Numbered from the stretch's first letter, positions 36,760-47,208 are shown. The stretch is DNA of 64,000 nucleotides from an uncultured Lentibacter sp. (GCF_937123735.1 NZ_CAKZKL010000024.1:62001-126000); one strand, 5' to 3'. Made by a program: numbers and translations. Notes: generated by a model from the sequence alone, not told the origin.

Positions 36760-37878
36760 TTATACACGCATGGGCATCACGACATATACAGCCGAGGTGT
36801 CATTGCCCTCGCGCATCAATGTCGGGTCTCCGGACGAGTTGAACAGGAAGACTGCGTTTTCCCGGTCTACCTGACTGGCAATTTCCAGCAAGTATTTGGC
36901 ATTGAAGCCTATTTCCAGATGCTCATCGCCATATGCAACGGCCAGCTCCTCTTCGGCAGCACCGCTGTCAGGCGCGTTCACCGAGAGCACCAATCTGTCT
37001 TCGCCCAATGTCAGTTTGACGGCGCGCGAGCGCTCGGAAGAAACCGTGGCAACCCGGTCAACCGCCTTGGCAAACTCGGCGGCATCCACCTCAAGCTTGC
37101 GGGTGTTACCCTGTGGAATAACGCGGGTGTAATCAGGGAATGTGCCGTCTATCACCTTGGAGGTGAGTGTAATGTCAGGGGTGGCAAAACGGATTTTCGT
37201 TTCACTCACAGAAACGGCGATCTTGGCGTCATCATCGTCAAGAAGCTTGCGCAATTCCCCCACAGTTTTGCGTGGCACAATCACGCCCGGCATTTCCGCC
37301 GCACCGGCGGGCAACTCGGCGTCGATGCGCGCAAGGCGATGGCCATCTGTGGCCACACACCGCAACACCTTGCCGCCATCGGCATCAGAGACATGCATGT
37401 AGACGCCATTGAGATAGTAGCGGGTTTCCTCGGTGGAAATCGCAAATTTCGACTTGTCAAACAATCGGCGTAAAACAGGTGCCGGTGCCGAGAAATTGGA
37501 GCTGTATTCAGAGCTTGCCATCACAGGGAAATCTTCTTTGGGCAGCGTCGCCAAAGAGAAGTTAGAGCGCCCGGCTTCAACTGTCAGACGCCCAGAGACC
37601 CCATCATCCGTCAATGTGACCAGCGCACCATCCGGCAATTTGCGCACAATCTCATGCAACATCACGGCAGAAACTGTCGTCGCGCCGGCGCGTTCCACAT
37701 GCGCATCTGCGCGGTCAACGACCTCGATATCCAGATCCGTTGCGCGGAAGCGAACGTCGTTGTCCTGGGCTTCAATCAAGACATTTGCCAAAATAGGGAT
37801 CGTATTGCGGCGCTCTACAACAGACTGCGCCTGTGCCACGGCTTTCAATAGCGCAGCGCGCTCAATGCTAAACTTCAT
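36760..37878 (-). CDS. dnaN: DNA polymerase III beta clamp DnaN
   Basis: A 372-residue sliding clamp. It starts MKFSIERAALLKAVAQAQSV, has RNTIPILANVLIEAQ, and ends VYVVMPMRV, all typical. Three repeated clamp domains are expected in this length. The start at 37878 has GGAG nearby and removes a non-homologous extension. It lies 120 bases after the dnaA stop on the same strand. Confidence 0.97.
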   Translation of the reverse strand: MKFSIERAALLKAVAQAQSVVERRNTIPILANVLIEAQDNDVRFRATDLDIEVVDRADAHVERAGATTVSAVMLHEIVRKLPDGALVTLTDDGVSGRLTVEAGRSNFSLATLPKEDFPVMASSEYSSNFSAPAPVLRRLFDKSKFAISTEETRYYLNGVYMHVSDADGGKVLRCVATDGHRLARIDAELPAGAAEMPGVIVPRKTVGELRKLLDDDDAKIAVSVSETKIRFATPDITLTSKVIDGTFPDYTRVIPQGNTRKLEVDAAEFAKAVDRVATVSSERSRAVKLTLGEDRLVLSVNAPDSGAAEEELAVAYGDEHLEIGFNAKYLLEIASQVDRENAVFLFNSSGDPTLMREGNDTSAVYVVMPMRV

Positions 37879-37998
37879 CCCTAGCTCCTTTGTGCGTGCG
37901 GGATGGGCAAGGTAGCCCATCCGCCTGTCAACTCAAGTTCTTTCTTGTGTTGTCTGCTGGAAAGCGCGAGCCGTCAAGCACCCGCCGCCAATCGCGCC

Positions 37999-39372
37999 TC
38001 AGGCTTCAAGCATCCGGCGCAGAATTTCGATGTCTTCTGCAAGCTGCCCATCGTGCATCCGCAAATCATCAATTTTGCGCACCCCATACATGATGGTCGT
38101 ATGGTCACGCCCGCCAAAACAGCGGCCAATCTCCGGCAGGGAGCGGCTGGTCAATTGCTTGCACAAAAACATGGCAATCTGACGCGGGCGGGCGTAAGTG
38201 CGCACCCGCTTGGGGCCGATCATGTCACTCAGCCGAATGCTGTAATGCTCGGAAACCTTGCGCTGAATTTCTTCCACAGAAATCTTGCGTTCAGAATCGC
38301 GCAGCACATCTGCCAGACAGTCTTGCGCTAGCTCCAGCGTAATCGGGCGCCCAACAAGCGAGGCAAAGGCAAAGAGCCGCGTGAGCGCGCCCTCCAGCAC
38401 CCGCACATTGGTGCTGATCCGATGGGCCAGAAACTCAAGCACACCAGCGTCAAGCTCAAGCTCTGGATACTGGGCTTGATGCACTTCCACCTTGGATTGC
38501 AGAATGCCCAGGCGGAGCTCGTAGTCGGTGGGGTGAAGGTCTACCACAAGACCACATTGCAACCGGCTCTTGATGCGCTCTTCCAGCCCTTTGATCTCTC
38601 CCGGGGCGCGATCTGCTGAAATAATGATCTGCTTGTGCTGGTCCACCAGCGCGTTGAACGTATGGAAAAATTCTTCCTGCGTGCTGTCTTTACCTGCAAT
38701 AAATTGCACGTCATCGACCATCAAGACATCTACCGAGCGGAACAGCTCTTTGAAATCCATCATCTTGCGGTCTCTGAGCGCTTGGACAAAGCGATACATG
38801 AATTGCTCAGCAGACAGGTAGACCACGTTCAGATCCGGACGTGACAGCTGAAGCTCCCATGCGATTGCGTGCATCAAATGGGTTTTGCCAAGGCCGACAC
38901 CGCCATAAAGAAACAACGGGTTGAACGTAACGGGGCCACCCTCGGCCACACGCTTTGCCGCCGCATGGGCCAGCTCGTTTGGCTTGCCGACCACAAAATT
39001 TGAGAAGGTGAACTTCACATCCAGAGGCGCTGCCGCAACAACGCTGTGGCGGCTTTCATCTTTCACTTCGCCAGCAGGCAGCACGTCGGTGGCGTGGCTC
39101 TGGGCCAGGCTATGGCGCGAGCGGCCATTGGCCGCCGGCACAAGAAAGCGCACACGCGACACATCAACACCCAGACCCATCATCTGATAAAGAATCTGAT
39201 CGCCAAAATTCTGTTTTACATAATTGCCCAGAAACGTCGTGGGAACGTGGAATGTTGCGACCCCGTCACAAAGCCCGTCAAAGTCCAGAGGCTCGATCCA
39301 GCTTGAAAAGTTGTTTTTGCCAACTGCATTCAGAAGGTTGCTTCGCAAGGCACCCCATTGTTCGTCCGTCAT
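37999..39372 (-). CDS. dnaA: Chromosomal replication initiator DnaA
   Basis: A 457-residue AAA+ initiator. Domain I covers about 1-80, then a linker. The AAA+ core has FLYGGVGLGKTHLMHAIAWE (Walker A) and VDVLMVDDVQFIAGK (Walker B). The DNA-binding domain IV at the C-terminus carries GRCFGGRDHTTIMYGVRKID. It binds DnaA boxes at the origin and regulates its own gene. The start at 39372 (MTDEQWGALRSNLLNAVGKN) matches the family. The 419 bases upstream to rpsT hold no other gene. Confidence 0.97.
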   Translation of the reverse strand: MTDEQWGALRSNLLNAVGKNNFSSWIEPLDFDGLCDGVATFHVPTTFLGNYVKQNFGDQILYQMMGLGVDVSRVRFLVPAANGRSRHSLAQSHATDVLPAGEVKDESRHSVVAAAPLDVKFTFSNFVVGKPNELAHAAAKRVAEGGPVTFNPLFLYGGVGLGKTHLMHAIAWELQLSRPDLNVVYLSAEQFMYRFVQALRDRKMMDFKELFRSVDVLMVDDVQFIAGKDSTQEEFFHTFNALVDQHKQIIISADRAPGEIKGLEERIKSRLQCGLVVDLHPTDYELRLGILQSKVEVHQAQYPELELDAGVLEFLAHRISTNVRVLEGALTRLFAFASLVGRPITLELAQDCLADVLRDSERKISVEEIQRKVSEHYSIRLSDMIGPKRVRTYARPRQIAMFLCKQLTSRSLPEIGRCFGGRDHTTIMYGVRKIDDLRMHDGQLAEDIEILRRMLEA

Positions 39373-39734
39373 AATTGTCCCGCTTCGTCTTCTTGGGCCT
39401 GTCAGGCAGGCCTCGAAAAATTTCACTATCCCTATCAAACGCGCAGAAAGAGGGTCTGCCCGTATGATTCACCAGCCATGAGACAAACAAACCAATAAGC
39501 CAAAAGCCATCAATCTTTTGCTTTTTAACTACAACCTTTGGACATCCGGTTAACACCAGCGCAAGACTCCCAAAATCCTGCCGGCCCAACCTGATTATCC
39601 CCCCATCGCGAGGTGAATCGCTGAACTCGAAACTACCAATGAGCGCAAGCATGTCGCAACTTATCTTCACGCTTGACTCGCGATTCAGCGCAAAAGAATC
39701 TCGCGTGCCTTTGGGCGGCATTGAAAACATGGGG
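39373..39734. other. Gene-free AT-rich stretch, dnaA-rpsT (possible oriC region)
   Basis: Between the dnaA start and the rpsT terminator I find no coding sequence. It is visibly richer in A+T than its surroundings, with TTATCCCCC (about 39595) and TTATCTTCA (about 39661), each 7/9 to the DnaA box TTATCCACA. Base skew appears to change sign near here. This fits an origin or a DnaA-controlled promoter, but the boxes are weak. Confidence 0.35.
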
Positions 39735-39766
39735 AAAAATAAAAACGGCGCCCAAAAGGGCGCCGC
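39735..39766 (-). terminator. Rho-independent terminator after rpsT
   Basis: On the minus strand, GGCGCCC TTTT GGGCGCC is followed by GTTTTTATTTTTC. It lies 26 bases after the rpsT stop. Confidence 0.92.
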
Positions 39767-39791
39767 TTGCAAGGTCTAGAAGGTGGCGTGT

Positions 39792-40055
39792 TCAGCCGAG
39801 CGCCTTCACACGAGATGTCAGGCGCGACATTTTGCGCGCAGCTGTGTTCTTGTGGAAAACGCCTTTCGTCACTCCGCGCATCAGTTCGGGCTGGGCCGCG
39901 CGCAGGGCTGCTGTTGCGGCCTCTTTATCGCCAGTGGCGATAGCTTCCTCAACTTTGCGCAGGAATGTGCGGATACGCGAGCGGCGCGCTTTGTTTACAG
40001 CGAAGCGTGCCTCGTTCTGACGGGCGCGTTTTTTTGCTTGGGGCGAATTTGCCAT
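39792..40055 (-). CDS. rpsT: 30S ribosomal protein S20
   Basis: An 87-residue basic ribosomal protein that binds 16S rRNA. It reads [20 protein letters not shown], then [15 protein letters not shown] and [20 protein letters not shown], the complete S20 signature. The start at 40055 has AAGGA at proper spacing; the open frame upstream is leader. A strong terminator follows. Position next to dnaA is typical in Rhodobacterales. Confidence 0.97.
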   Translation of the reverse strand: MANSPQAKKRARQNEARFAVNKARRSRIRTFLRKVEEAIATGDKEAATAALRAAQPELMRGVTKGVFHKNTAARKMSRLTSRVKALG

Positions 40056-40223
40056 GAGAGTGTCCTTGGTTCGGTTGTTTTCAATTCGTAAGAACGCATT
40101 GCGCCCACAGCCGACACCAAGTGGTGATTCTAGCCAGAGCGGGCTGCACACGCATGTATTGCGAGGGCGTATAAGCAAGTTTGCCGCAAATGCAAACCCC
40201 TATCTCACGCCCTGCGCTGTTGG

Positions 40224-41000
40224 TTAGCGATCGCGAAACTGCGGCTGACGCTTCTCTGCAAAGGCCGCCATACCTTCTTTCTGGTCTTCAGTCGCAAATA
40301 GCGAATGAAAAACCCGGCGCTCAAACAACAGGCCTTCAGCCAGCGTCGTCTCAAACGAGCGGTTGGTGGCCTCTTTGATTGCCATGGTTGTCAGCATGGA
40401 TTTCTCGGCAATTTTGGCCGCGGCGCTCATCGCTTCTTCCATCAGTTTTTTGGCAGGCACCACCCGGCTGACAAGCCCGGCGCGCTCCGCTTCATCCGCA
40501 TCCATAAAGCGACCTGTGAGGTTCATATCCATGGCCTTGGCCTTGCCAATCGCCCTTGTCAGGCGCTGGGTGCCGCCCAACCCGGCCATCACCCCGAGAT
40601 TGATCTCTGGCTGGCCAAACTTGGCTGTATCCGAGCAAATAATGAAATCGCACATCATGGCAAGCTCACATCCGCCCCCAAGAGCATAGCCCGACACCGC
40701 AGCTATAATAGGCTTGCGAATGCGGCCAATCTCGTGGCTTTCTGGCGTGAACAGGTCTTCTGTGAACACGTCGACAAAGCTCTTCTCGCTCATCATTTTG
40801 ATGTCCGCACCCGCGGCAAAAGCTTTTTCACTGCCGGTGAGGACGACACAGCGCACTTTCTCGTTGGTCTGTGCGTCCTTCAAAGCCTCAACAAGCTCTG
40901 TAAGCAGCTGTGCGTTCAGCGCGTTGAGGGCATCAGGCCGGTTCAGCCTGATAAGGGCTATGTGGTCTTCAACGTCGACGGTAATCGTCTCAAAAGCCAT
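40224..41000 (-). CDS. Enoyl-CoA hydratase (crotonase family)
   Basis: A 258-residue crotonase-fold enzyme that hydrates short trans-2-enoyl-CoAs in beta-oxidation. It shows [33 protein letters not shown] (oxyanion hole), [18 protein letters not shown] with the catalytic Glu, and [17 protein letters not shown] with the second Glu. The mixture of motifs is typical of the mitochondrial-like ECHS1/FadB1 type. It is a single gene downstream of mutM on the same strand (66-base gap). Confidence 0.93.
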   Translation of the reverse strand: MAFETITVDVEDHIALIRLNRPDALNALNAQLLTELVEALKDAQTNEKVRCVVLTGSEKAFAAGADIKMMSEKSFVDVFTEDLFTPESHEIGRIRKPIIAAVSGYALGGGCELAMMCDFIICSDTAKFGQPEINLGVMAGLGGTQRLTRAIGKAKAMDMNLTGRFMDADEAERAGLVSRVVPAKKLMEEAMSAAAKIAEKSMLTTMAIKEATNRSFETTLAEGLLFERRVFHSLFATEDQKEGMAAFAEKRQPQFRDR

Positions 41001-41066
41001 ATGACAGTCGCTTTCGCTTGTTTCTCTCAGAGCCGTTTGAATATCACTCCTGACGTCTGGTTCAAG

Positions 41067-41918
41067 CTATCTTTGACAGACAGGGCAATAGTAGGTCGAG
41101 CGTCCGGCCTGCACGATCCGGGCGACAACCCCCTCGCACCCCGCTGTCCGGCAGGCGCCTCCCGCACGATCATAGACCTGAAACTGGTGTTGAAAATAGC
41201 CAAGTTCGCCGCTGGCCTGTTTGAAATCCTTGAGCGAGGACCCACCTGCCGCAATGGCCGCTTCCAACACCTCTCGCACAGCAGGCACGACTTTTGCCAG
41301 CCGCGCAGCGCTTACCTTGCCCGCCTGCCGCAAAGGGGAAATCCCCGTTTTGTGAAGCACTTCACAGACATAGATATTCCCCAATCCCGCAATAATCCGC
41401 TGGTCCAGCAGAGCGGTTTTCATAGGAGTGCGCCGGCCCGAAAGAGCTTGGGCAAGATAAGCCTCAGAAAAGTCGTTCCCCAAGGGCTCTGGCCCGAGCT
41501 TGGCAAGAAGCGGGTGCTCCTGTGCGGTTTCTGTTGGCAACAAATCCATGGCCCCAAAGCGGCGCGGATCATTGAAGGCAATGCGGGCGCCGCCTGCCAT
41601 CCAGAACACCACATGATCATGCTTTTCCAGTTGCGGGTGCTCATGCACAAACTGCCCCAAAGGGTCCCCAGACACAGTCATGCGCCCAGACATTCCCAGA
41701 TGAACCAGAAGTGATTCTCCGCTGCTCAGGTCTGCCAGGATATACTTTGAGCGCCGGCGCAAACGCAAAACTGTCTGTCCGGCCAACCGCGCCGCCATCT
41801 GCTTGGGAAAGGGCCAGCGCAAATCCGGACGGTTGACATCAACAGCCTCGATCTGCGCCCCCTCCATGGAAGGGGCAAGGCCGCGCTTCACAGTTTCAAC
41901 TTCAGGAAGTTCCGGCAT
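41067..41918 (-). CDS. mutM: Formamidopyrimidine-DNA glycosylase MutM
   Basis: A 283-residue bifunctional glycosylase/AP lyase for 8-oxoguanine. The N-terminal [15 protein letters not shown] supplies the catalytic Pro2/Glu3 after Met removal. The helix-two-turn-helix region is [19 protein letters not shown], and the C-terminal zinc finger has [20 protein letters not shown] and YCPVCQR. The start at 41918 is fixed by the PELPEVE motif. It is divergent from ubiE by 94 bases. Confidence 0.96.
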   Translation of the reverse strand: MPELPEVETVKRGLAPSMEGAQIEAVDVNRPDLRWPFPKQMAARLAGQTVLRLRRRSKYILADLSSGESLLVHLGMSGRMTVSGDPLGQFVHEHPQLEKHDHVVFWMAGGARIAFNDPRRFGAMDLLPTETAQEHPLLAKLGPEPLGNDFSEAYLAQALSGRRTPMKTALLDQRIIAGLGNIYVCEVLHKTGISPLRQAGKVSAARLAKVVPAVREVLEAAIAAGGSSLKDFKQASGELGYFQHQFQVYDRAGGACRTAGCEGVVARIVQAGRSTYYCPVCQR

Positions 41919-42012
41919 GGGCGCCTCGCTTGCGTGTTTCGTGCCATTTCGGCGCATTGTGCGCGCCCCATTGGCACTATATGAGGAGGGAGTGCAGCAA
42001 TCGGCAAGGCCC

Positions 42013-42756
42013 ATGGACAACAAAACAACACATTTTGGTTTTCAAACCGTGCCAGAGTCTGAAAAGGCTGGTCGGGTGCAGGGGATATTCGGGTCGGTTG
42101 CGTCAAAATACGACATCATGAACGATGCGATGAGCCTCGGGATCCACCGCCTTTGGAAAGACGCCATGATGGATTGGCTGGCCCCCCGGAAGGGCCAGCG
42201 CCTGCTGGATGTCGCCGGAGGAACAGGTGACATTTCTTTCCGCTTTCTGGCCCGCGCAGGCGAAGCTGAGGCCGTTGTCTGCGACCTGACAGAGCCTATG
42301 CTTGTAGAGGGGCGCAAGCGTGCCGAAGCCGAGCGGATGGCACGCAAGCTGAGCTGGGTTGTTGGCGATGCGATGGCCCTGCCTTTTCCCGACAACAGCT
42401 TTGATGTTTACACCATTTCTTTCGGCATCCGAAACGTCACCCGCCCCGAGGAAGCCCTTGCAGAGGCCTTTCGCGTGCTCAAACCGGGCGGGCGGCTCAT
42501 GGTTCTGGAGTTCAGCCAGATCCCGAATGACTTGCTGCAAAAGGCTTACGACCTGTATTCCTTCAATATCATTCCCCAGCTAGGCCAGGCCATTGCCGGT
42601 GACAAAGACAGCTACCAATATCTCGTGGAATCCATACGCCGCTTCCCCGATCAGGAAAGCTTTCTGTCCATGATCAAGCAAGCGGGCTTTGAAAATGCGA
42701 GCTATCGCAACCTGAGCCTCGGCATTGCGGCGCTGCATTCGGGCTGGAAAATTTGA
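42013..42756 (+). CDS. ubiE: Ubiquinone/menaquinone methyltransferase UbiE
   Basis: A 247-residue SAM-dependent C-methyltransferase of ubiquinone synthesis. It shows [14 protein letters not shown] [36 protein letters not shown] (SAM motif I), [20 protein letters not shown] and [14 protein letters not shown] [13 protein letters not shown]. Starts at 42013 ([14 protein letters not shown]); the longer upstream frame is antisense to mutM. The last codons overlap the ubiB start. Confidence 0.96.
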   Translation: MDNKTTHFGFQTVPESEKAGRVQGIFGSVASKYDIMNDAMSLGIHRLWKDAMMDWLAPRKGQRLLDVAGGTGDISFRFLARAGEAEAVVCDLTEPMLVEGRKRAEAERMARKLSWVVGDAMALPFPDNSFDVYTISFGIRNVTRPEEALAEAFRVLKPGGRLMVLEFSQIPNDLLQKAYDLYSFNIIPQLGQAIAGDKDSYQYLVESIRRFPDQESFLSMIKQAGFENASYRNLSLGIAALHSGWKI

Positions 42757-44282
42757 AGGGCCCCCACAATATCTTCCGGATGATCCGGATGGGAGCGACC
42801 TTGGAGCGCACAGGCGCCATGCCTGTGGTGCTTGAGGCTTTTGATGCGCCCCGCCCACTGCGTATTCTGGCGCGGAGCTTGGTGTGGCCCTTCCAATGGC
42901 TTGGAAAACGGGGCGACACGGAATTGCCGCCACCTGCGCGTGCGCTCTCGGCGCTGGGCCCTGCCTATATCAAATTTGGTCAGGTTCTCAGCACACGCCC
43001 TGACCTTGTGGGCACCGATCTGGCGCACCAATTGCGCGTGCTTCAAGACAAATTGCCCCCCTTCCCGACAGATGTGGCGCAGGCCATGATTCAATCCGAG
43101 CTGGGCCAGCCGACAGAAGAGCTGTTTGAGACGTTCAGCGAGCCCGTCGCCGCTGCGTCGATTGCACAGGTTCACAAGGCAACGCTGCGCGCTACGGGTG
43201 ATGAGGTGGCTGTCAAAGTGTTGCGCCCGGGCATAGAGCGTGCCTTTCAACGCGACATTGATGTGTTTTACTTTGTGGCAGGCTTTATTGAAGTCTTCAG
43301 TCCTGGTTCGCGTCGCCTCAAACCGCGTGATGTGATCGCGCATTTTGAAGGTGTGGTGAAGGGCGAACTCGACCTACGCCTCGAAAGTGCCTCTGCCAGC
43401 GAATTTGCTGCCAACACACAAAAGGATGCAGGCTTTGCCTTGCCCAAAATCCTCTGGGAGCATTCAAGCCGCCGTATCATGACCATGAGCTGGGCGGATG
43501 GCGTGCCTTTGGGCGACAATGCCGCAATTGATGCTGCCGGCCACGACCGTGACGCGCTTGGCACGCGAGTTTTGCAGCTGTTTCTCAGCCATGCCTTGCG
43601 CGACGGATTTTTTCACGCTGACATGCATCAAGGCAATCTCAAGGTGGCCCCTAACGGCGATATCGTCGCGTTTGATTTTGGGATCATGGGCCATATTGAT
43701 GAATACACCCGACGCGTTTACGCCGAAATTCTTTATGGCTTCATCAAGCGGGATTATCAGCGCGTAGCTGAAGTGCATTTTGAAGCCGGCTATGTCCCCG
43801 CAGATCGCGATGTTGAGGAGTTCGCCCGTGCGCTCAGAGCTGTGGGGGAGCCGATTTTCGGTATGGACGCCACGCGCATTTCTATGGGCAAATTGCTCAG
43901 TTACCTATTCGAGGTGACCGAGCGCTTCGGCATGGAAACCCGCACCGAGCTTATCTTGCTTCAGCGCACCATGGTCGTTGTCGAAGGTGTTGCCCGTAGC
44001 CTCAGCCCTCAATTGAATATCTGGGATGTCGCGCGCCCGATCGTCGAAGACTACATCAAAAAATCACTTGGCCCGCGCGCACTCGCCAGTGATTTGATCA
44101 AGACACTCATGGTTGTCGCACGCTTTGGGCCGCGGCTGCCGCGTCTTGTGGAAAATGCGCTGGCAGCACAGGCCGCAACCACCACCAAGCCCGAGGCCAA
44201 GCCTGCAAAGGCTTTGCTGGTGTTGGCAGCGCTCGCAGGTGCCGGGCTGGCCGCTCTTGGCTTCTGGGCACTCGCCGGCTGA
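42753..44282 (+). CDS. ubiB: UbiB-family kinase-like ubiquinone synthesis protein
   Basis: A 509-residue atypical kinase/ATPase of the UbiB/ABC1 family, required for ubiquinone synthesis. The signature KxGQ motif is [17 protein letters not shown]. Other marks are [42 protein letters not shown] and [11 protein letters not shown] hydrophobic tail at about 485-507 is a membrane anchor. The start is TTG, overlapping the ubiE TGA (42754-42756), so translation is coupled. Confidence 0.95.
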   Translation: MKGPHNIFRMIRMGATLERTGAMPVVLEAFDAPRPLRILARSLVWPFQWLGKRGDTELPPPARALSALGPAYIKFGQVLSTRPDLVGTDLAHQLRVLQDKLPPFPTDVAQAMIQSELGQPTEELFETFSEPVAAASIAQVHKATLRATGDEVAVKVLRPGIERAFQRDIDVFYFVAGFIEVFSPGSRRLKPRDVIAHFEGVVKGELDLRLESASASEFAANTQKDAGFALPKILWEHSSRRIMTMSWADGVPLGDNAAIDAAGHDRDALGTRVLQLFLSHALRDGFFHADMHQGNLKVAPNGDIVAFDFGIMGHIDEYTRRVYAEILYGFIKRDYQRVAEVHFEAGYVPADRDVEEFARALRAVGEPIFGMDATRISMGKLLSYLFEVTERFGMETRTELILLQRTMVVVEGVARSLSPQLNIWDVARPIVEDYIKKSLGPRALASDLIKTLMVVARFGPRLPRLVENALAAQAATTTKPEAKPAKALLVLAALAGAGLAALGFWALAG

Positions 44283-44317
44283 GGCCCCTCGCGTTTATCT
44301 TTCCAACCGCTCGTTTC

Positions 44318-44357
44318 TTTGGTCTGTTAAAAAAAGATAGTTTGGTCTAGTTTGGTC
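44318..44357 (+). promoter_or_regulatory. Three TTTGGTC direct repeats upstream of yjbH
   Basis: TTTGGTC at 44318, 44341 and 44351; the first two extend to TTTGGTCT. Spacings of 23 and 10 bases place them on one helix face. They lie 27-66 bases before the yjbH start, in the short gap after ubiB, and may be an operator or activator site. Confidence 0.4.
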
Positions 44358-44383
44358 AAAGTGATTACGAGGCGACGCACGGT

Positions 44384-46492
44384 ATGCGCAAAAGAACTCT
44401 CCAACCTGCCATTCTTGCCCTGGCCCTGACCCCGACGATGATCGGGGCAGATCCTCAGACAACACCCTGGATCAACATGTATGGCAACCCGGGCGGCCTG
44501 ATTGATATGCCGACGGCCGAGGTTGCACAGGACGCCCGGTTGGTTACCGGCCTTTCTTACTTCGGGGGCACCACCAAAACCGCTCTTACCTTCCAGGTCA
44601 CTCCCAAGCTTTCAGGCAGCTTTCGCTACTCTGCTTTGAACGGGTTTGATGCCGGGCCGCGCTACACCCTGCCCTCATACTATGACCGCAGCTTTGATCT
44701 TCACTACCAGCTGTTTGAAGAAACCCGCTACCGTCCCGCCATCGCGCTCGGGCTGCGGGATCTTCTGGGAACAGGGCTCTATGAAGGCGAATATATCGTT
44801 GCAACAAAATCTATTGGCAAAAAGCTGCGGCTGACAGGGGGCCTCGGGTGGGGACGGCTTGGGAGCCACAACACAGCCACCACCTTTGGCACAAGGCCCA
44901 GCGAGCTCCTTGGTGGCGGTGGCATTCCAAACTATGACAGGTGGTTTCGAGGCCCGATGGCGCCATTTGCAGGGATCAGCTATCAACACAATGCCCGCCT
45001 AAGCTTTGCCGCCGAGTATTCTTCAGATGCCTATCTGCGCGAGAACGGCGATATGTTTGCGGTGAAATCGCCTGTGAACCTTGGCATCAATTACAAACTT
45101 AACAACACTGTGCAGTTCGGTGCGGCCTATATGTATGGCAGCACATTTGGCCTCAACGTTGCAATCACCTTGGACCCGAAAAGCGCGCCCGTGATTGGTG
45201 GGAATGATCCTGCACCACAGCCTGTGGCGCTACGCAAAAAAACTGCAATCGCCGACCTGGGATGGACATTTGAAGCAGATCAAAAAGCGCAGATCACAAA
45301 AGCTCTCGCAAACGCATTGGCCCGTGAGGGGATCAAACTTGAGGGACTGAAGCTGGCGGCCACCAAGGCCGAAATCATGATCCACAACGAGCGGTATGAC
45401 ATTGACAGCCAGGCCATCGGCCGCACGATGCGGGTTATGAGCCGTGTGCTCCCTGCCTCCGTTGCCACTTTCACGGTTACGCAATCCAGCCGGGGAATGC
45501 CCACCGGCTCCGTGGCTCTGGCCCGTGCCGACCTTGAGGCACTCGAAAATGCCCCGGCCTCCGCCATTTTGCAGCGCGCTAGCTTTTCTGCCCAGAGCCG
45601 GGCTCGCGACTTTGAAATCGCGCAAGGGCGCTTCCCGCGCCTGGCGTGGAGCTTTGGACCGCTGGTGAAACTCAGCGCATTCGACCCCGACAGCCCCGTG
45701 CGTGCCGATCTTGTGGCGCATCTGGAGGGGCAATACCATATATCCCCTGGCTGGGTCGCGTCGGGTGCCTTCACTTACAAGCTCGGGGGCAACCTGGACG
45801 GCCTTCCGGAGGGGCGCACCGGTTTCGTCGCGGTTGACCCAGCCTATCCCGTGCGGTCTGACGCCCGGCTCTATGCCTCGGGAAGCGGTCCCAAAATTGA
45901 CCATCTCACACTCGCCCGATACGGCCGCCTGTCTGACAACCTTTATAGCCGGGTGACTGTCGGCTACTTGGAGCAAATGTATGCCGGCGCGTCAGGGGAG
46001 CTGCTTTGGAAACCTGTCAACAGCCGCCTCGCGATTGGCGCAGAACTCAACTATGTGGCGCAACGCGACTATGACCAGCAGTTTGGCACGCGGGGCTACA
46101 AAATCGCTACAGGGCATATCTCTGCCTATTATGATCTCGGAAACGGGTTTCACACGCAGCTTGATGCTGGCCGCTATCTCGCGGGCGACTGGGGGGTCAC
46201 AACCTCACTTGACCGGGAGTTTGGCAACGGCTGGCGCATAGGGGCCTATGTCACGAAGACAAATCTATCGTCGGAGAGTTTTGGAGAGGGTTCATTTGAC
46301 AAAGGTATCCGGATAACTGTTCCGATGAGCTGGGCAATTGGCAGTGCAACCAAACGGAGCGCTCCTCTTACCATTCAGTCTCTCACCCGCGATGGGGGCG
46401 CGCGCTTGAATGTGAACGGCCGGCTGTATCAGAGCATACGGAGCAGCCATGGCGCAGATATGGCGAAAACATGGGGTCGGTTCTGGAGATGA
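44384..46492 (+). CDS. yjbH: YjbH-family outer-membrane protein
   Basis: A 702-residue protein with a signal peptide (about 1-22) and a beta-barrel-like sequence rich in alternating aromatic residues and glycines. The N-terminal NMYGNPGGLIDMPTAEVAQD and GLSYFGGTTKTALTFQVTPK are the YjbH/GfcD signature. These proteins work in export of an extracellular polysaccharide. A middle stretch (about 300-420) may be a periplasmic domain. The stop overlaps the yjbF start. Confidence 0.87.
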   Translation: MRKRTLQPAILALALTPTMIGADPQTTPWINMYGNPGGLIDMPTAEVAQDARLVTGLSYFGGTTKTALTFQVTPKLSGSFRYSALNGFDAGPRYTLPSYYDRSFDLHYQLFEETRYRPAIALGLRDLLGTGLYEGEYIVATKSIGKKLRLTGGLGWGRLGSHNTATTFGTRPSELLGGGGIPNYDRWFRGPMAPFAGISYQHNARLSFAAEYSSDAYLRENGDMFAVKSPVNLGINYKLNNTVQFGAAYMYGSTFGLNVAITLDPKSAPVIGGNDPAPQPVALRKKTAIADLGWTFEADQKAQITKALANALAREGIKLEGLKLAATKAEIMIHNERYDIDSQAIGRTMRVMSRVLPASVATFTVTQSSRGMPTGSVALARADLEALENAPASAILQRASFSAQSRARDFEIAQGRFPRLAWSFGPLVKLSAFDPDSPVRADLVAHLEGQYHISPGWVASGAFTYKLGGNLDGLPEGRTGFVAVDPAYPVRSDARLYASGSGPKIDHLTLARYGRLSDNLYSRVTVGYLEQMYAGASGELLWKPVNSRLAIGAELNYVAQRDYDQQFGTRGYKIATGHISAYYDLGNGFHTQLDAGRYLAGDWGVTTSLDREFGNGWRIGAYVTKTNLSSESFGEGSFDKGIRITVPMSWAIGSATKRSAPLTIQSLTRDGGARLNVNGRLYQSIRSSHGADMAKTWGRFWR

Positions 46493-47163
46493 AACAGCAT
46501 AGCAAGCTCCTGTTGGTTTTTCCCGCGTTGCTTCTCTTGGCAGCCTGTGGGAACCAGCCCGGCCATGGCACTGGTCTTCAAGCGATACGCGGGGCTGTCT
46601 TGAAAAAAGCTGCGCCGTCCTCTGCCATCCCAGATGCCACCGAGCTAAAGCGCACGATCACCGAGGCGCTGGCCAACACCGACAAGCGCTTGGCTGTTGC
46701 CGTTGTTGAACGCCACAATACCTTCACCTTCTTGACAGAGATCGCCCGAAACGGAGCCTACAGCACTTGGGGGTCACCTGATCGGCGCACGCTCTCTGAG
46801 CAAAGCGGCTTGGTAACCGCAAGTCGCGGACTCGGAGCCGATTTGATGTCTGCCAATGTCGGCGAAAGCCTTGCGCTCATCCAGGGACAGCGCGCAGGGT
46901 CGGCAATACGCAGCCATATCTACCTAGATGGTGAAAACCAGGAAGTTTCGCTCATATTCTCATGCAGCTTTGCCCCTACGGGGCAGCAAACAATCTCGAT
47001 TGGCGAGATCCATGTGACCACACGCACGGTCGAGGAGCGTTGTGCAGGGCATGGTCTTTCCTTTCAAAACAACTACCGAGTGTCTTCCACAGGGCGGATT
47101 GTTCAGTCGCGACAATGGATTGGCCCTAAGATTGGTCATATCACGATACAAAAGCTGCGCTGA
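46489..47163 (+). CDS. yjbF: YjbF/GfcB-family lipoprotein
   Basis: A 224-residue lipoprotein. The signal peptide has a lipobox LLAAC (Cys about 20). The mature domain shows TFLTEIARNGAYSTWGSPDR, typical of YjbF/GfcB, which accompany YjbH in exopolysaccharide operons. The start overlaps the yjbH stop by ATGA (46489-46492). Enterobacterial operons have yjbE-F-G-H; here only H and F are present, in reverse order. Confidence 0.85.
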   Translation: MKQHSKLLLVFPALLLLAACGNQPGHGTGLQAIRGAVLKKAAPSSAIPDATELKRTITEALANTDKRLAVAVVERHNTFTFLTEIARNGAYSTWGSPDRRTLSEQSGLVTASRGLGADLMSANVGESLALIQGQRAGSAIRSHIYLDGENQEVSLIFSCSFAPTGQQTISIGEIHVTTRTVEERCAGHGLSFQNNYRVSSTGRIVQSRQWIGPKIGHITIQKLR

Positions 47164-47208
47164 AACCTTTCCCCTCCTTGCCAACACCCCCATGGTTCGG
47201 CCATCACC

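Noticed and set aside
39278..39772. 164-codon minus-strand frame between dnaA and rpsT
   Set aside because: It overlaps the dnaA start and the rpsT terminator, has no recognisable motif and no good ribosome site.
40305..41714. Open frame antisense to enoyl-CoA hydratase and mutM
   Set aside because: Both real genes are well conserved; the antisense frame crosses the gap between them by chance.
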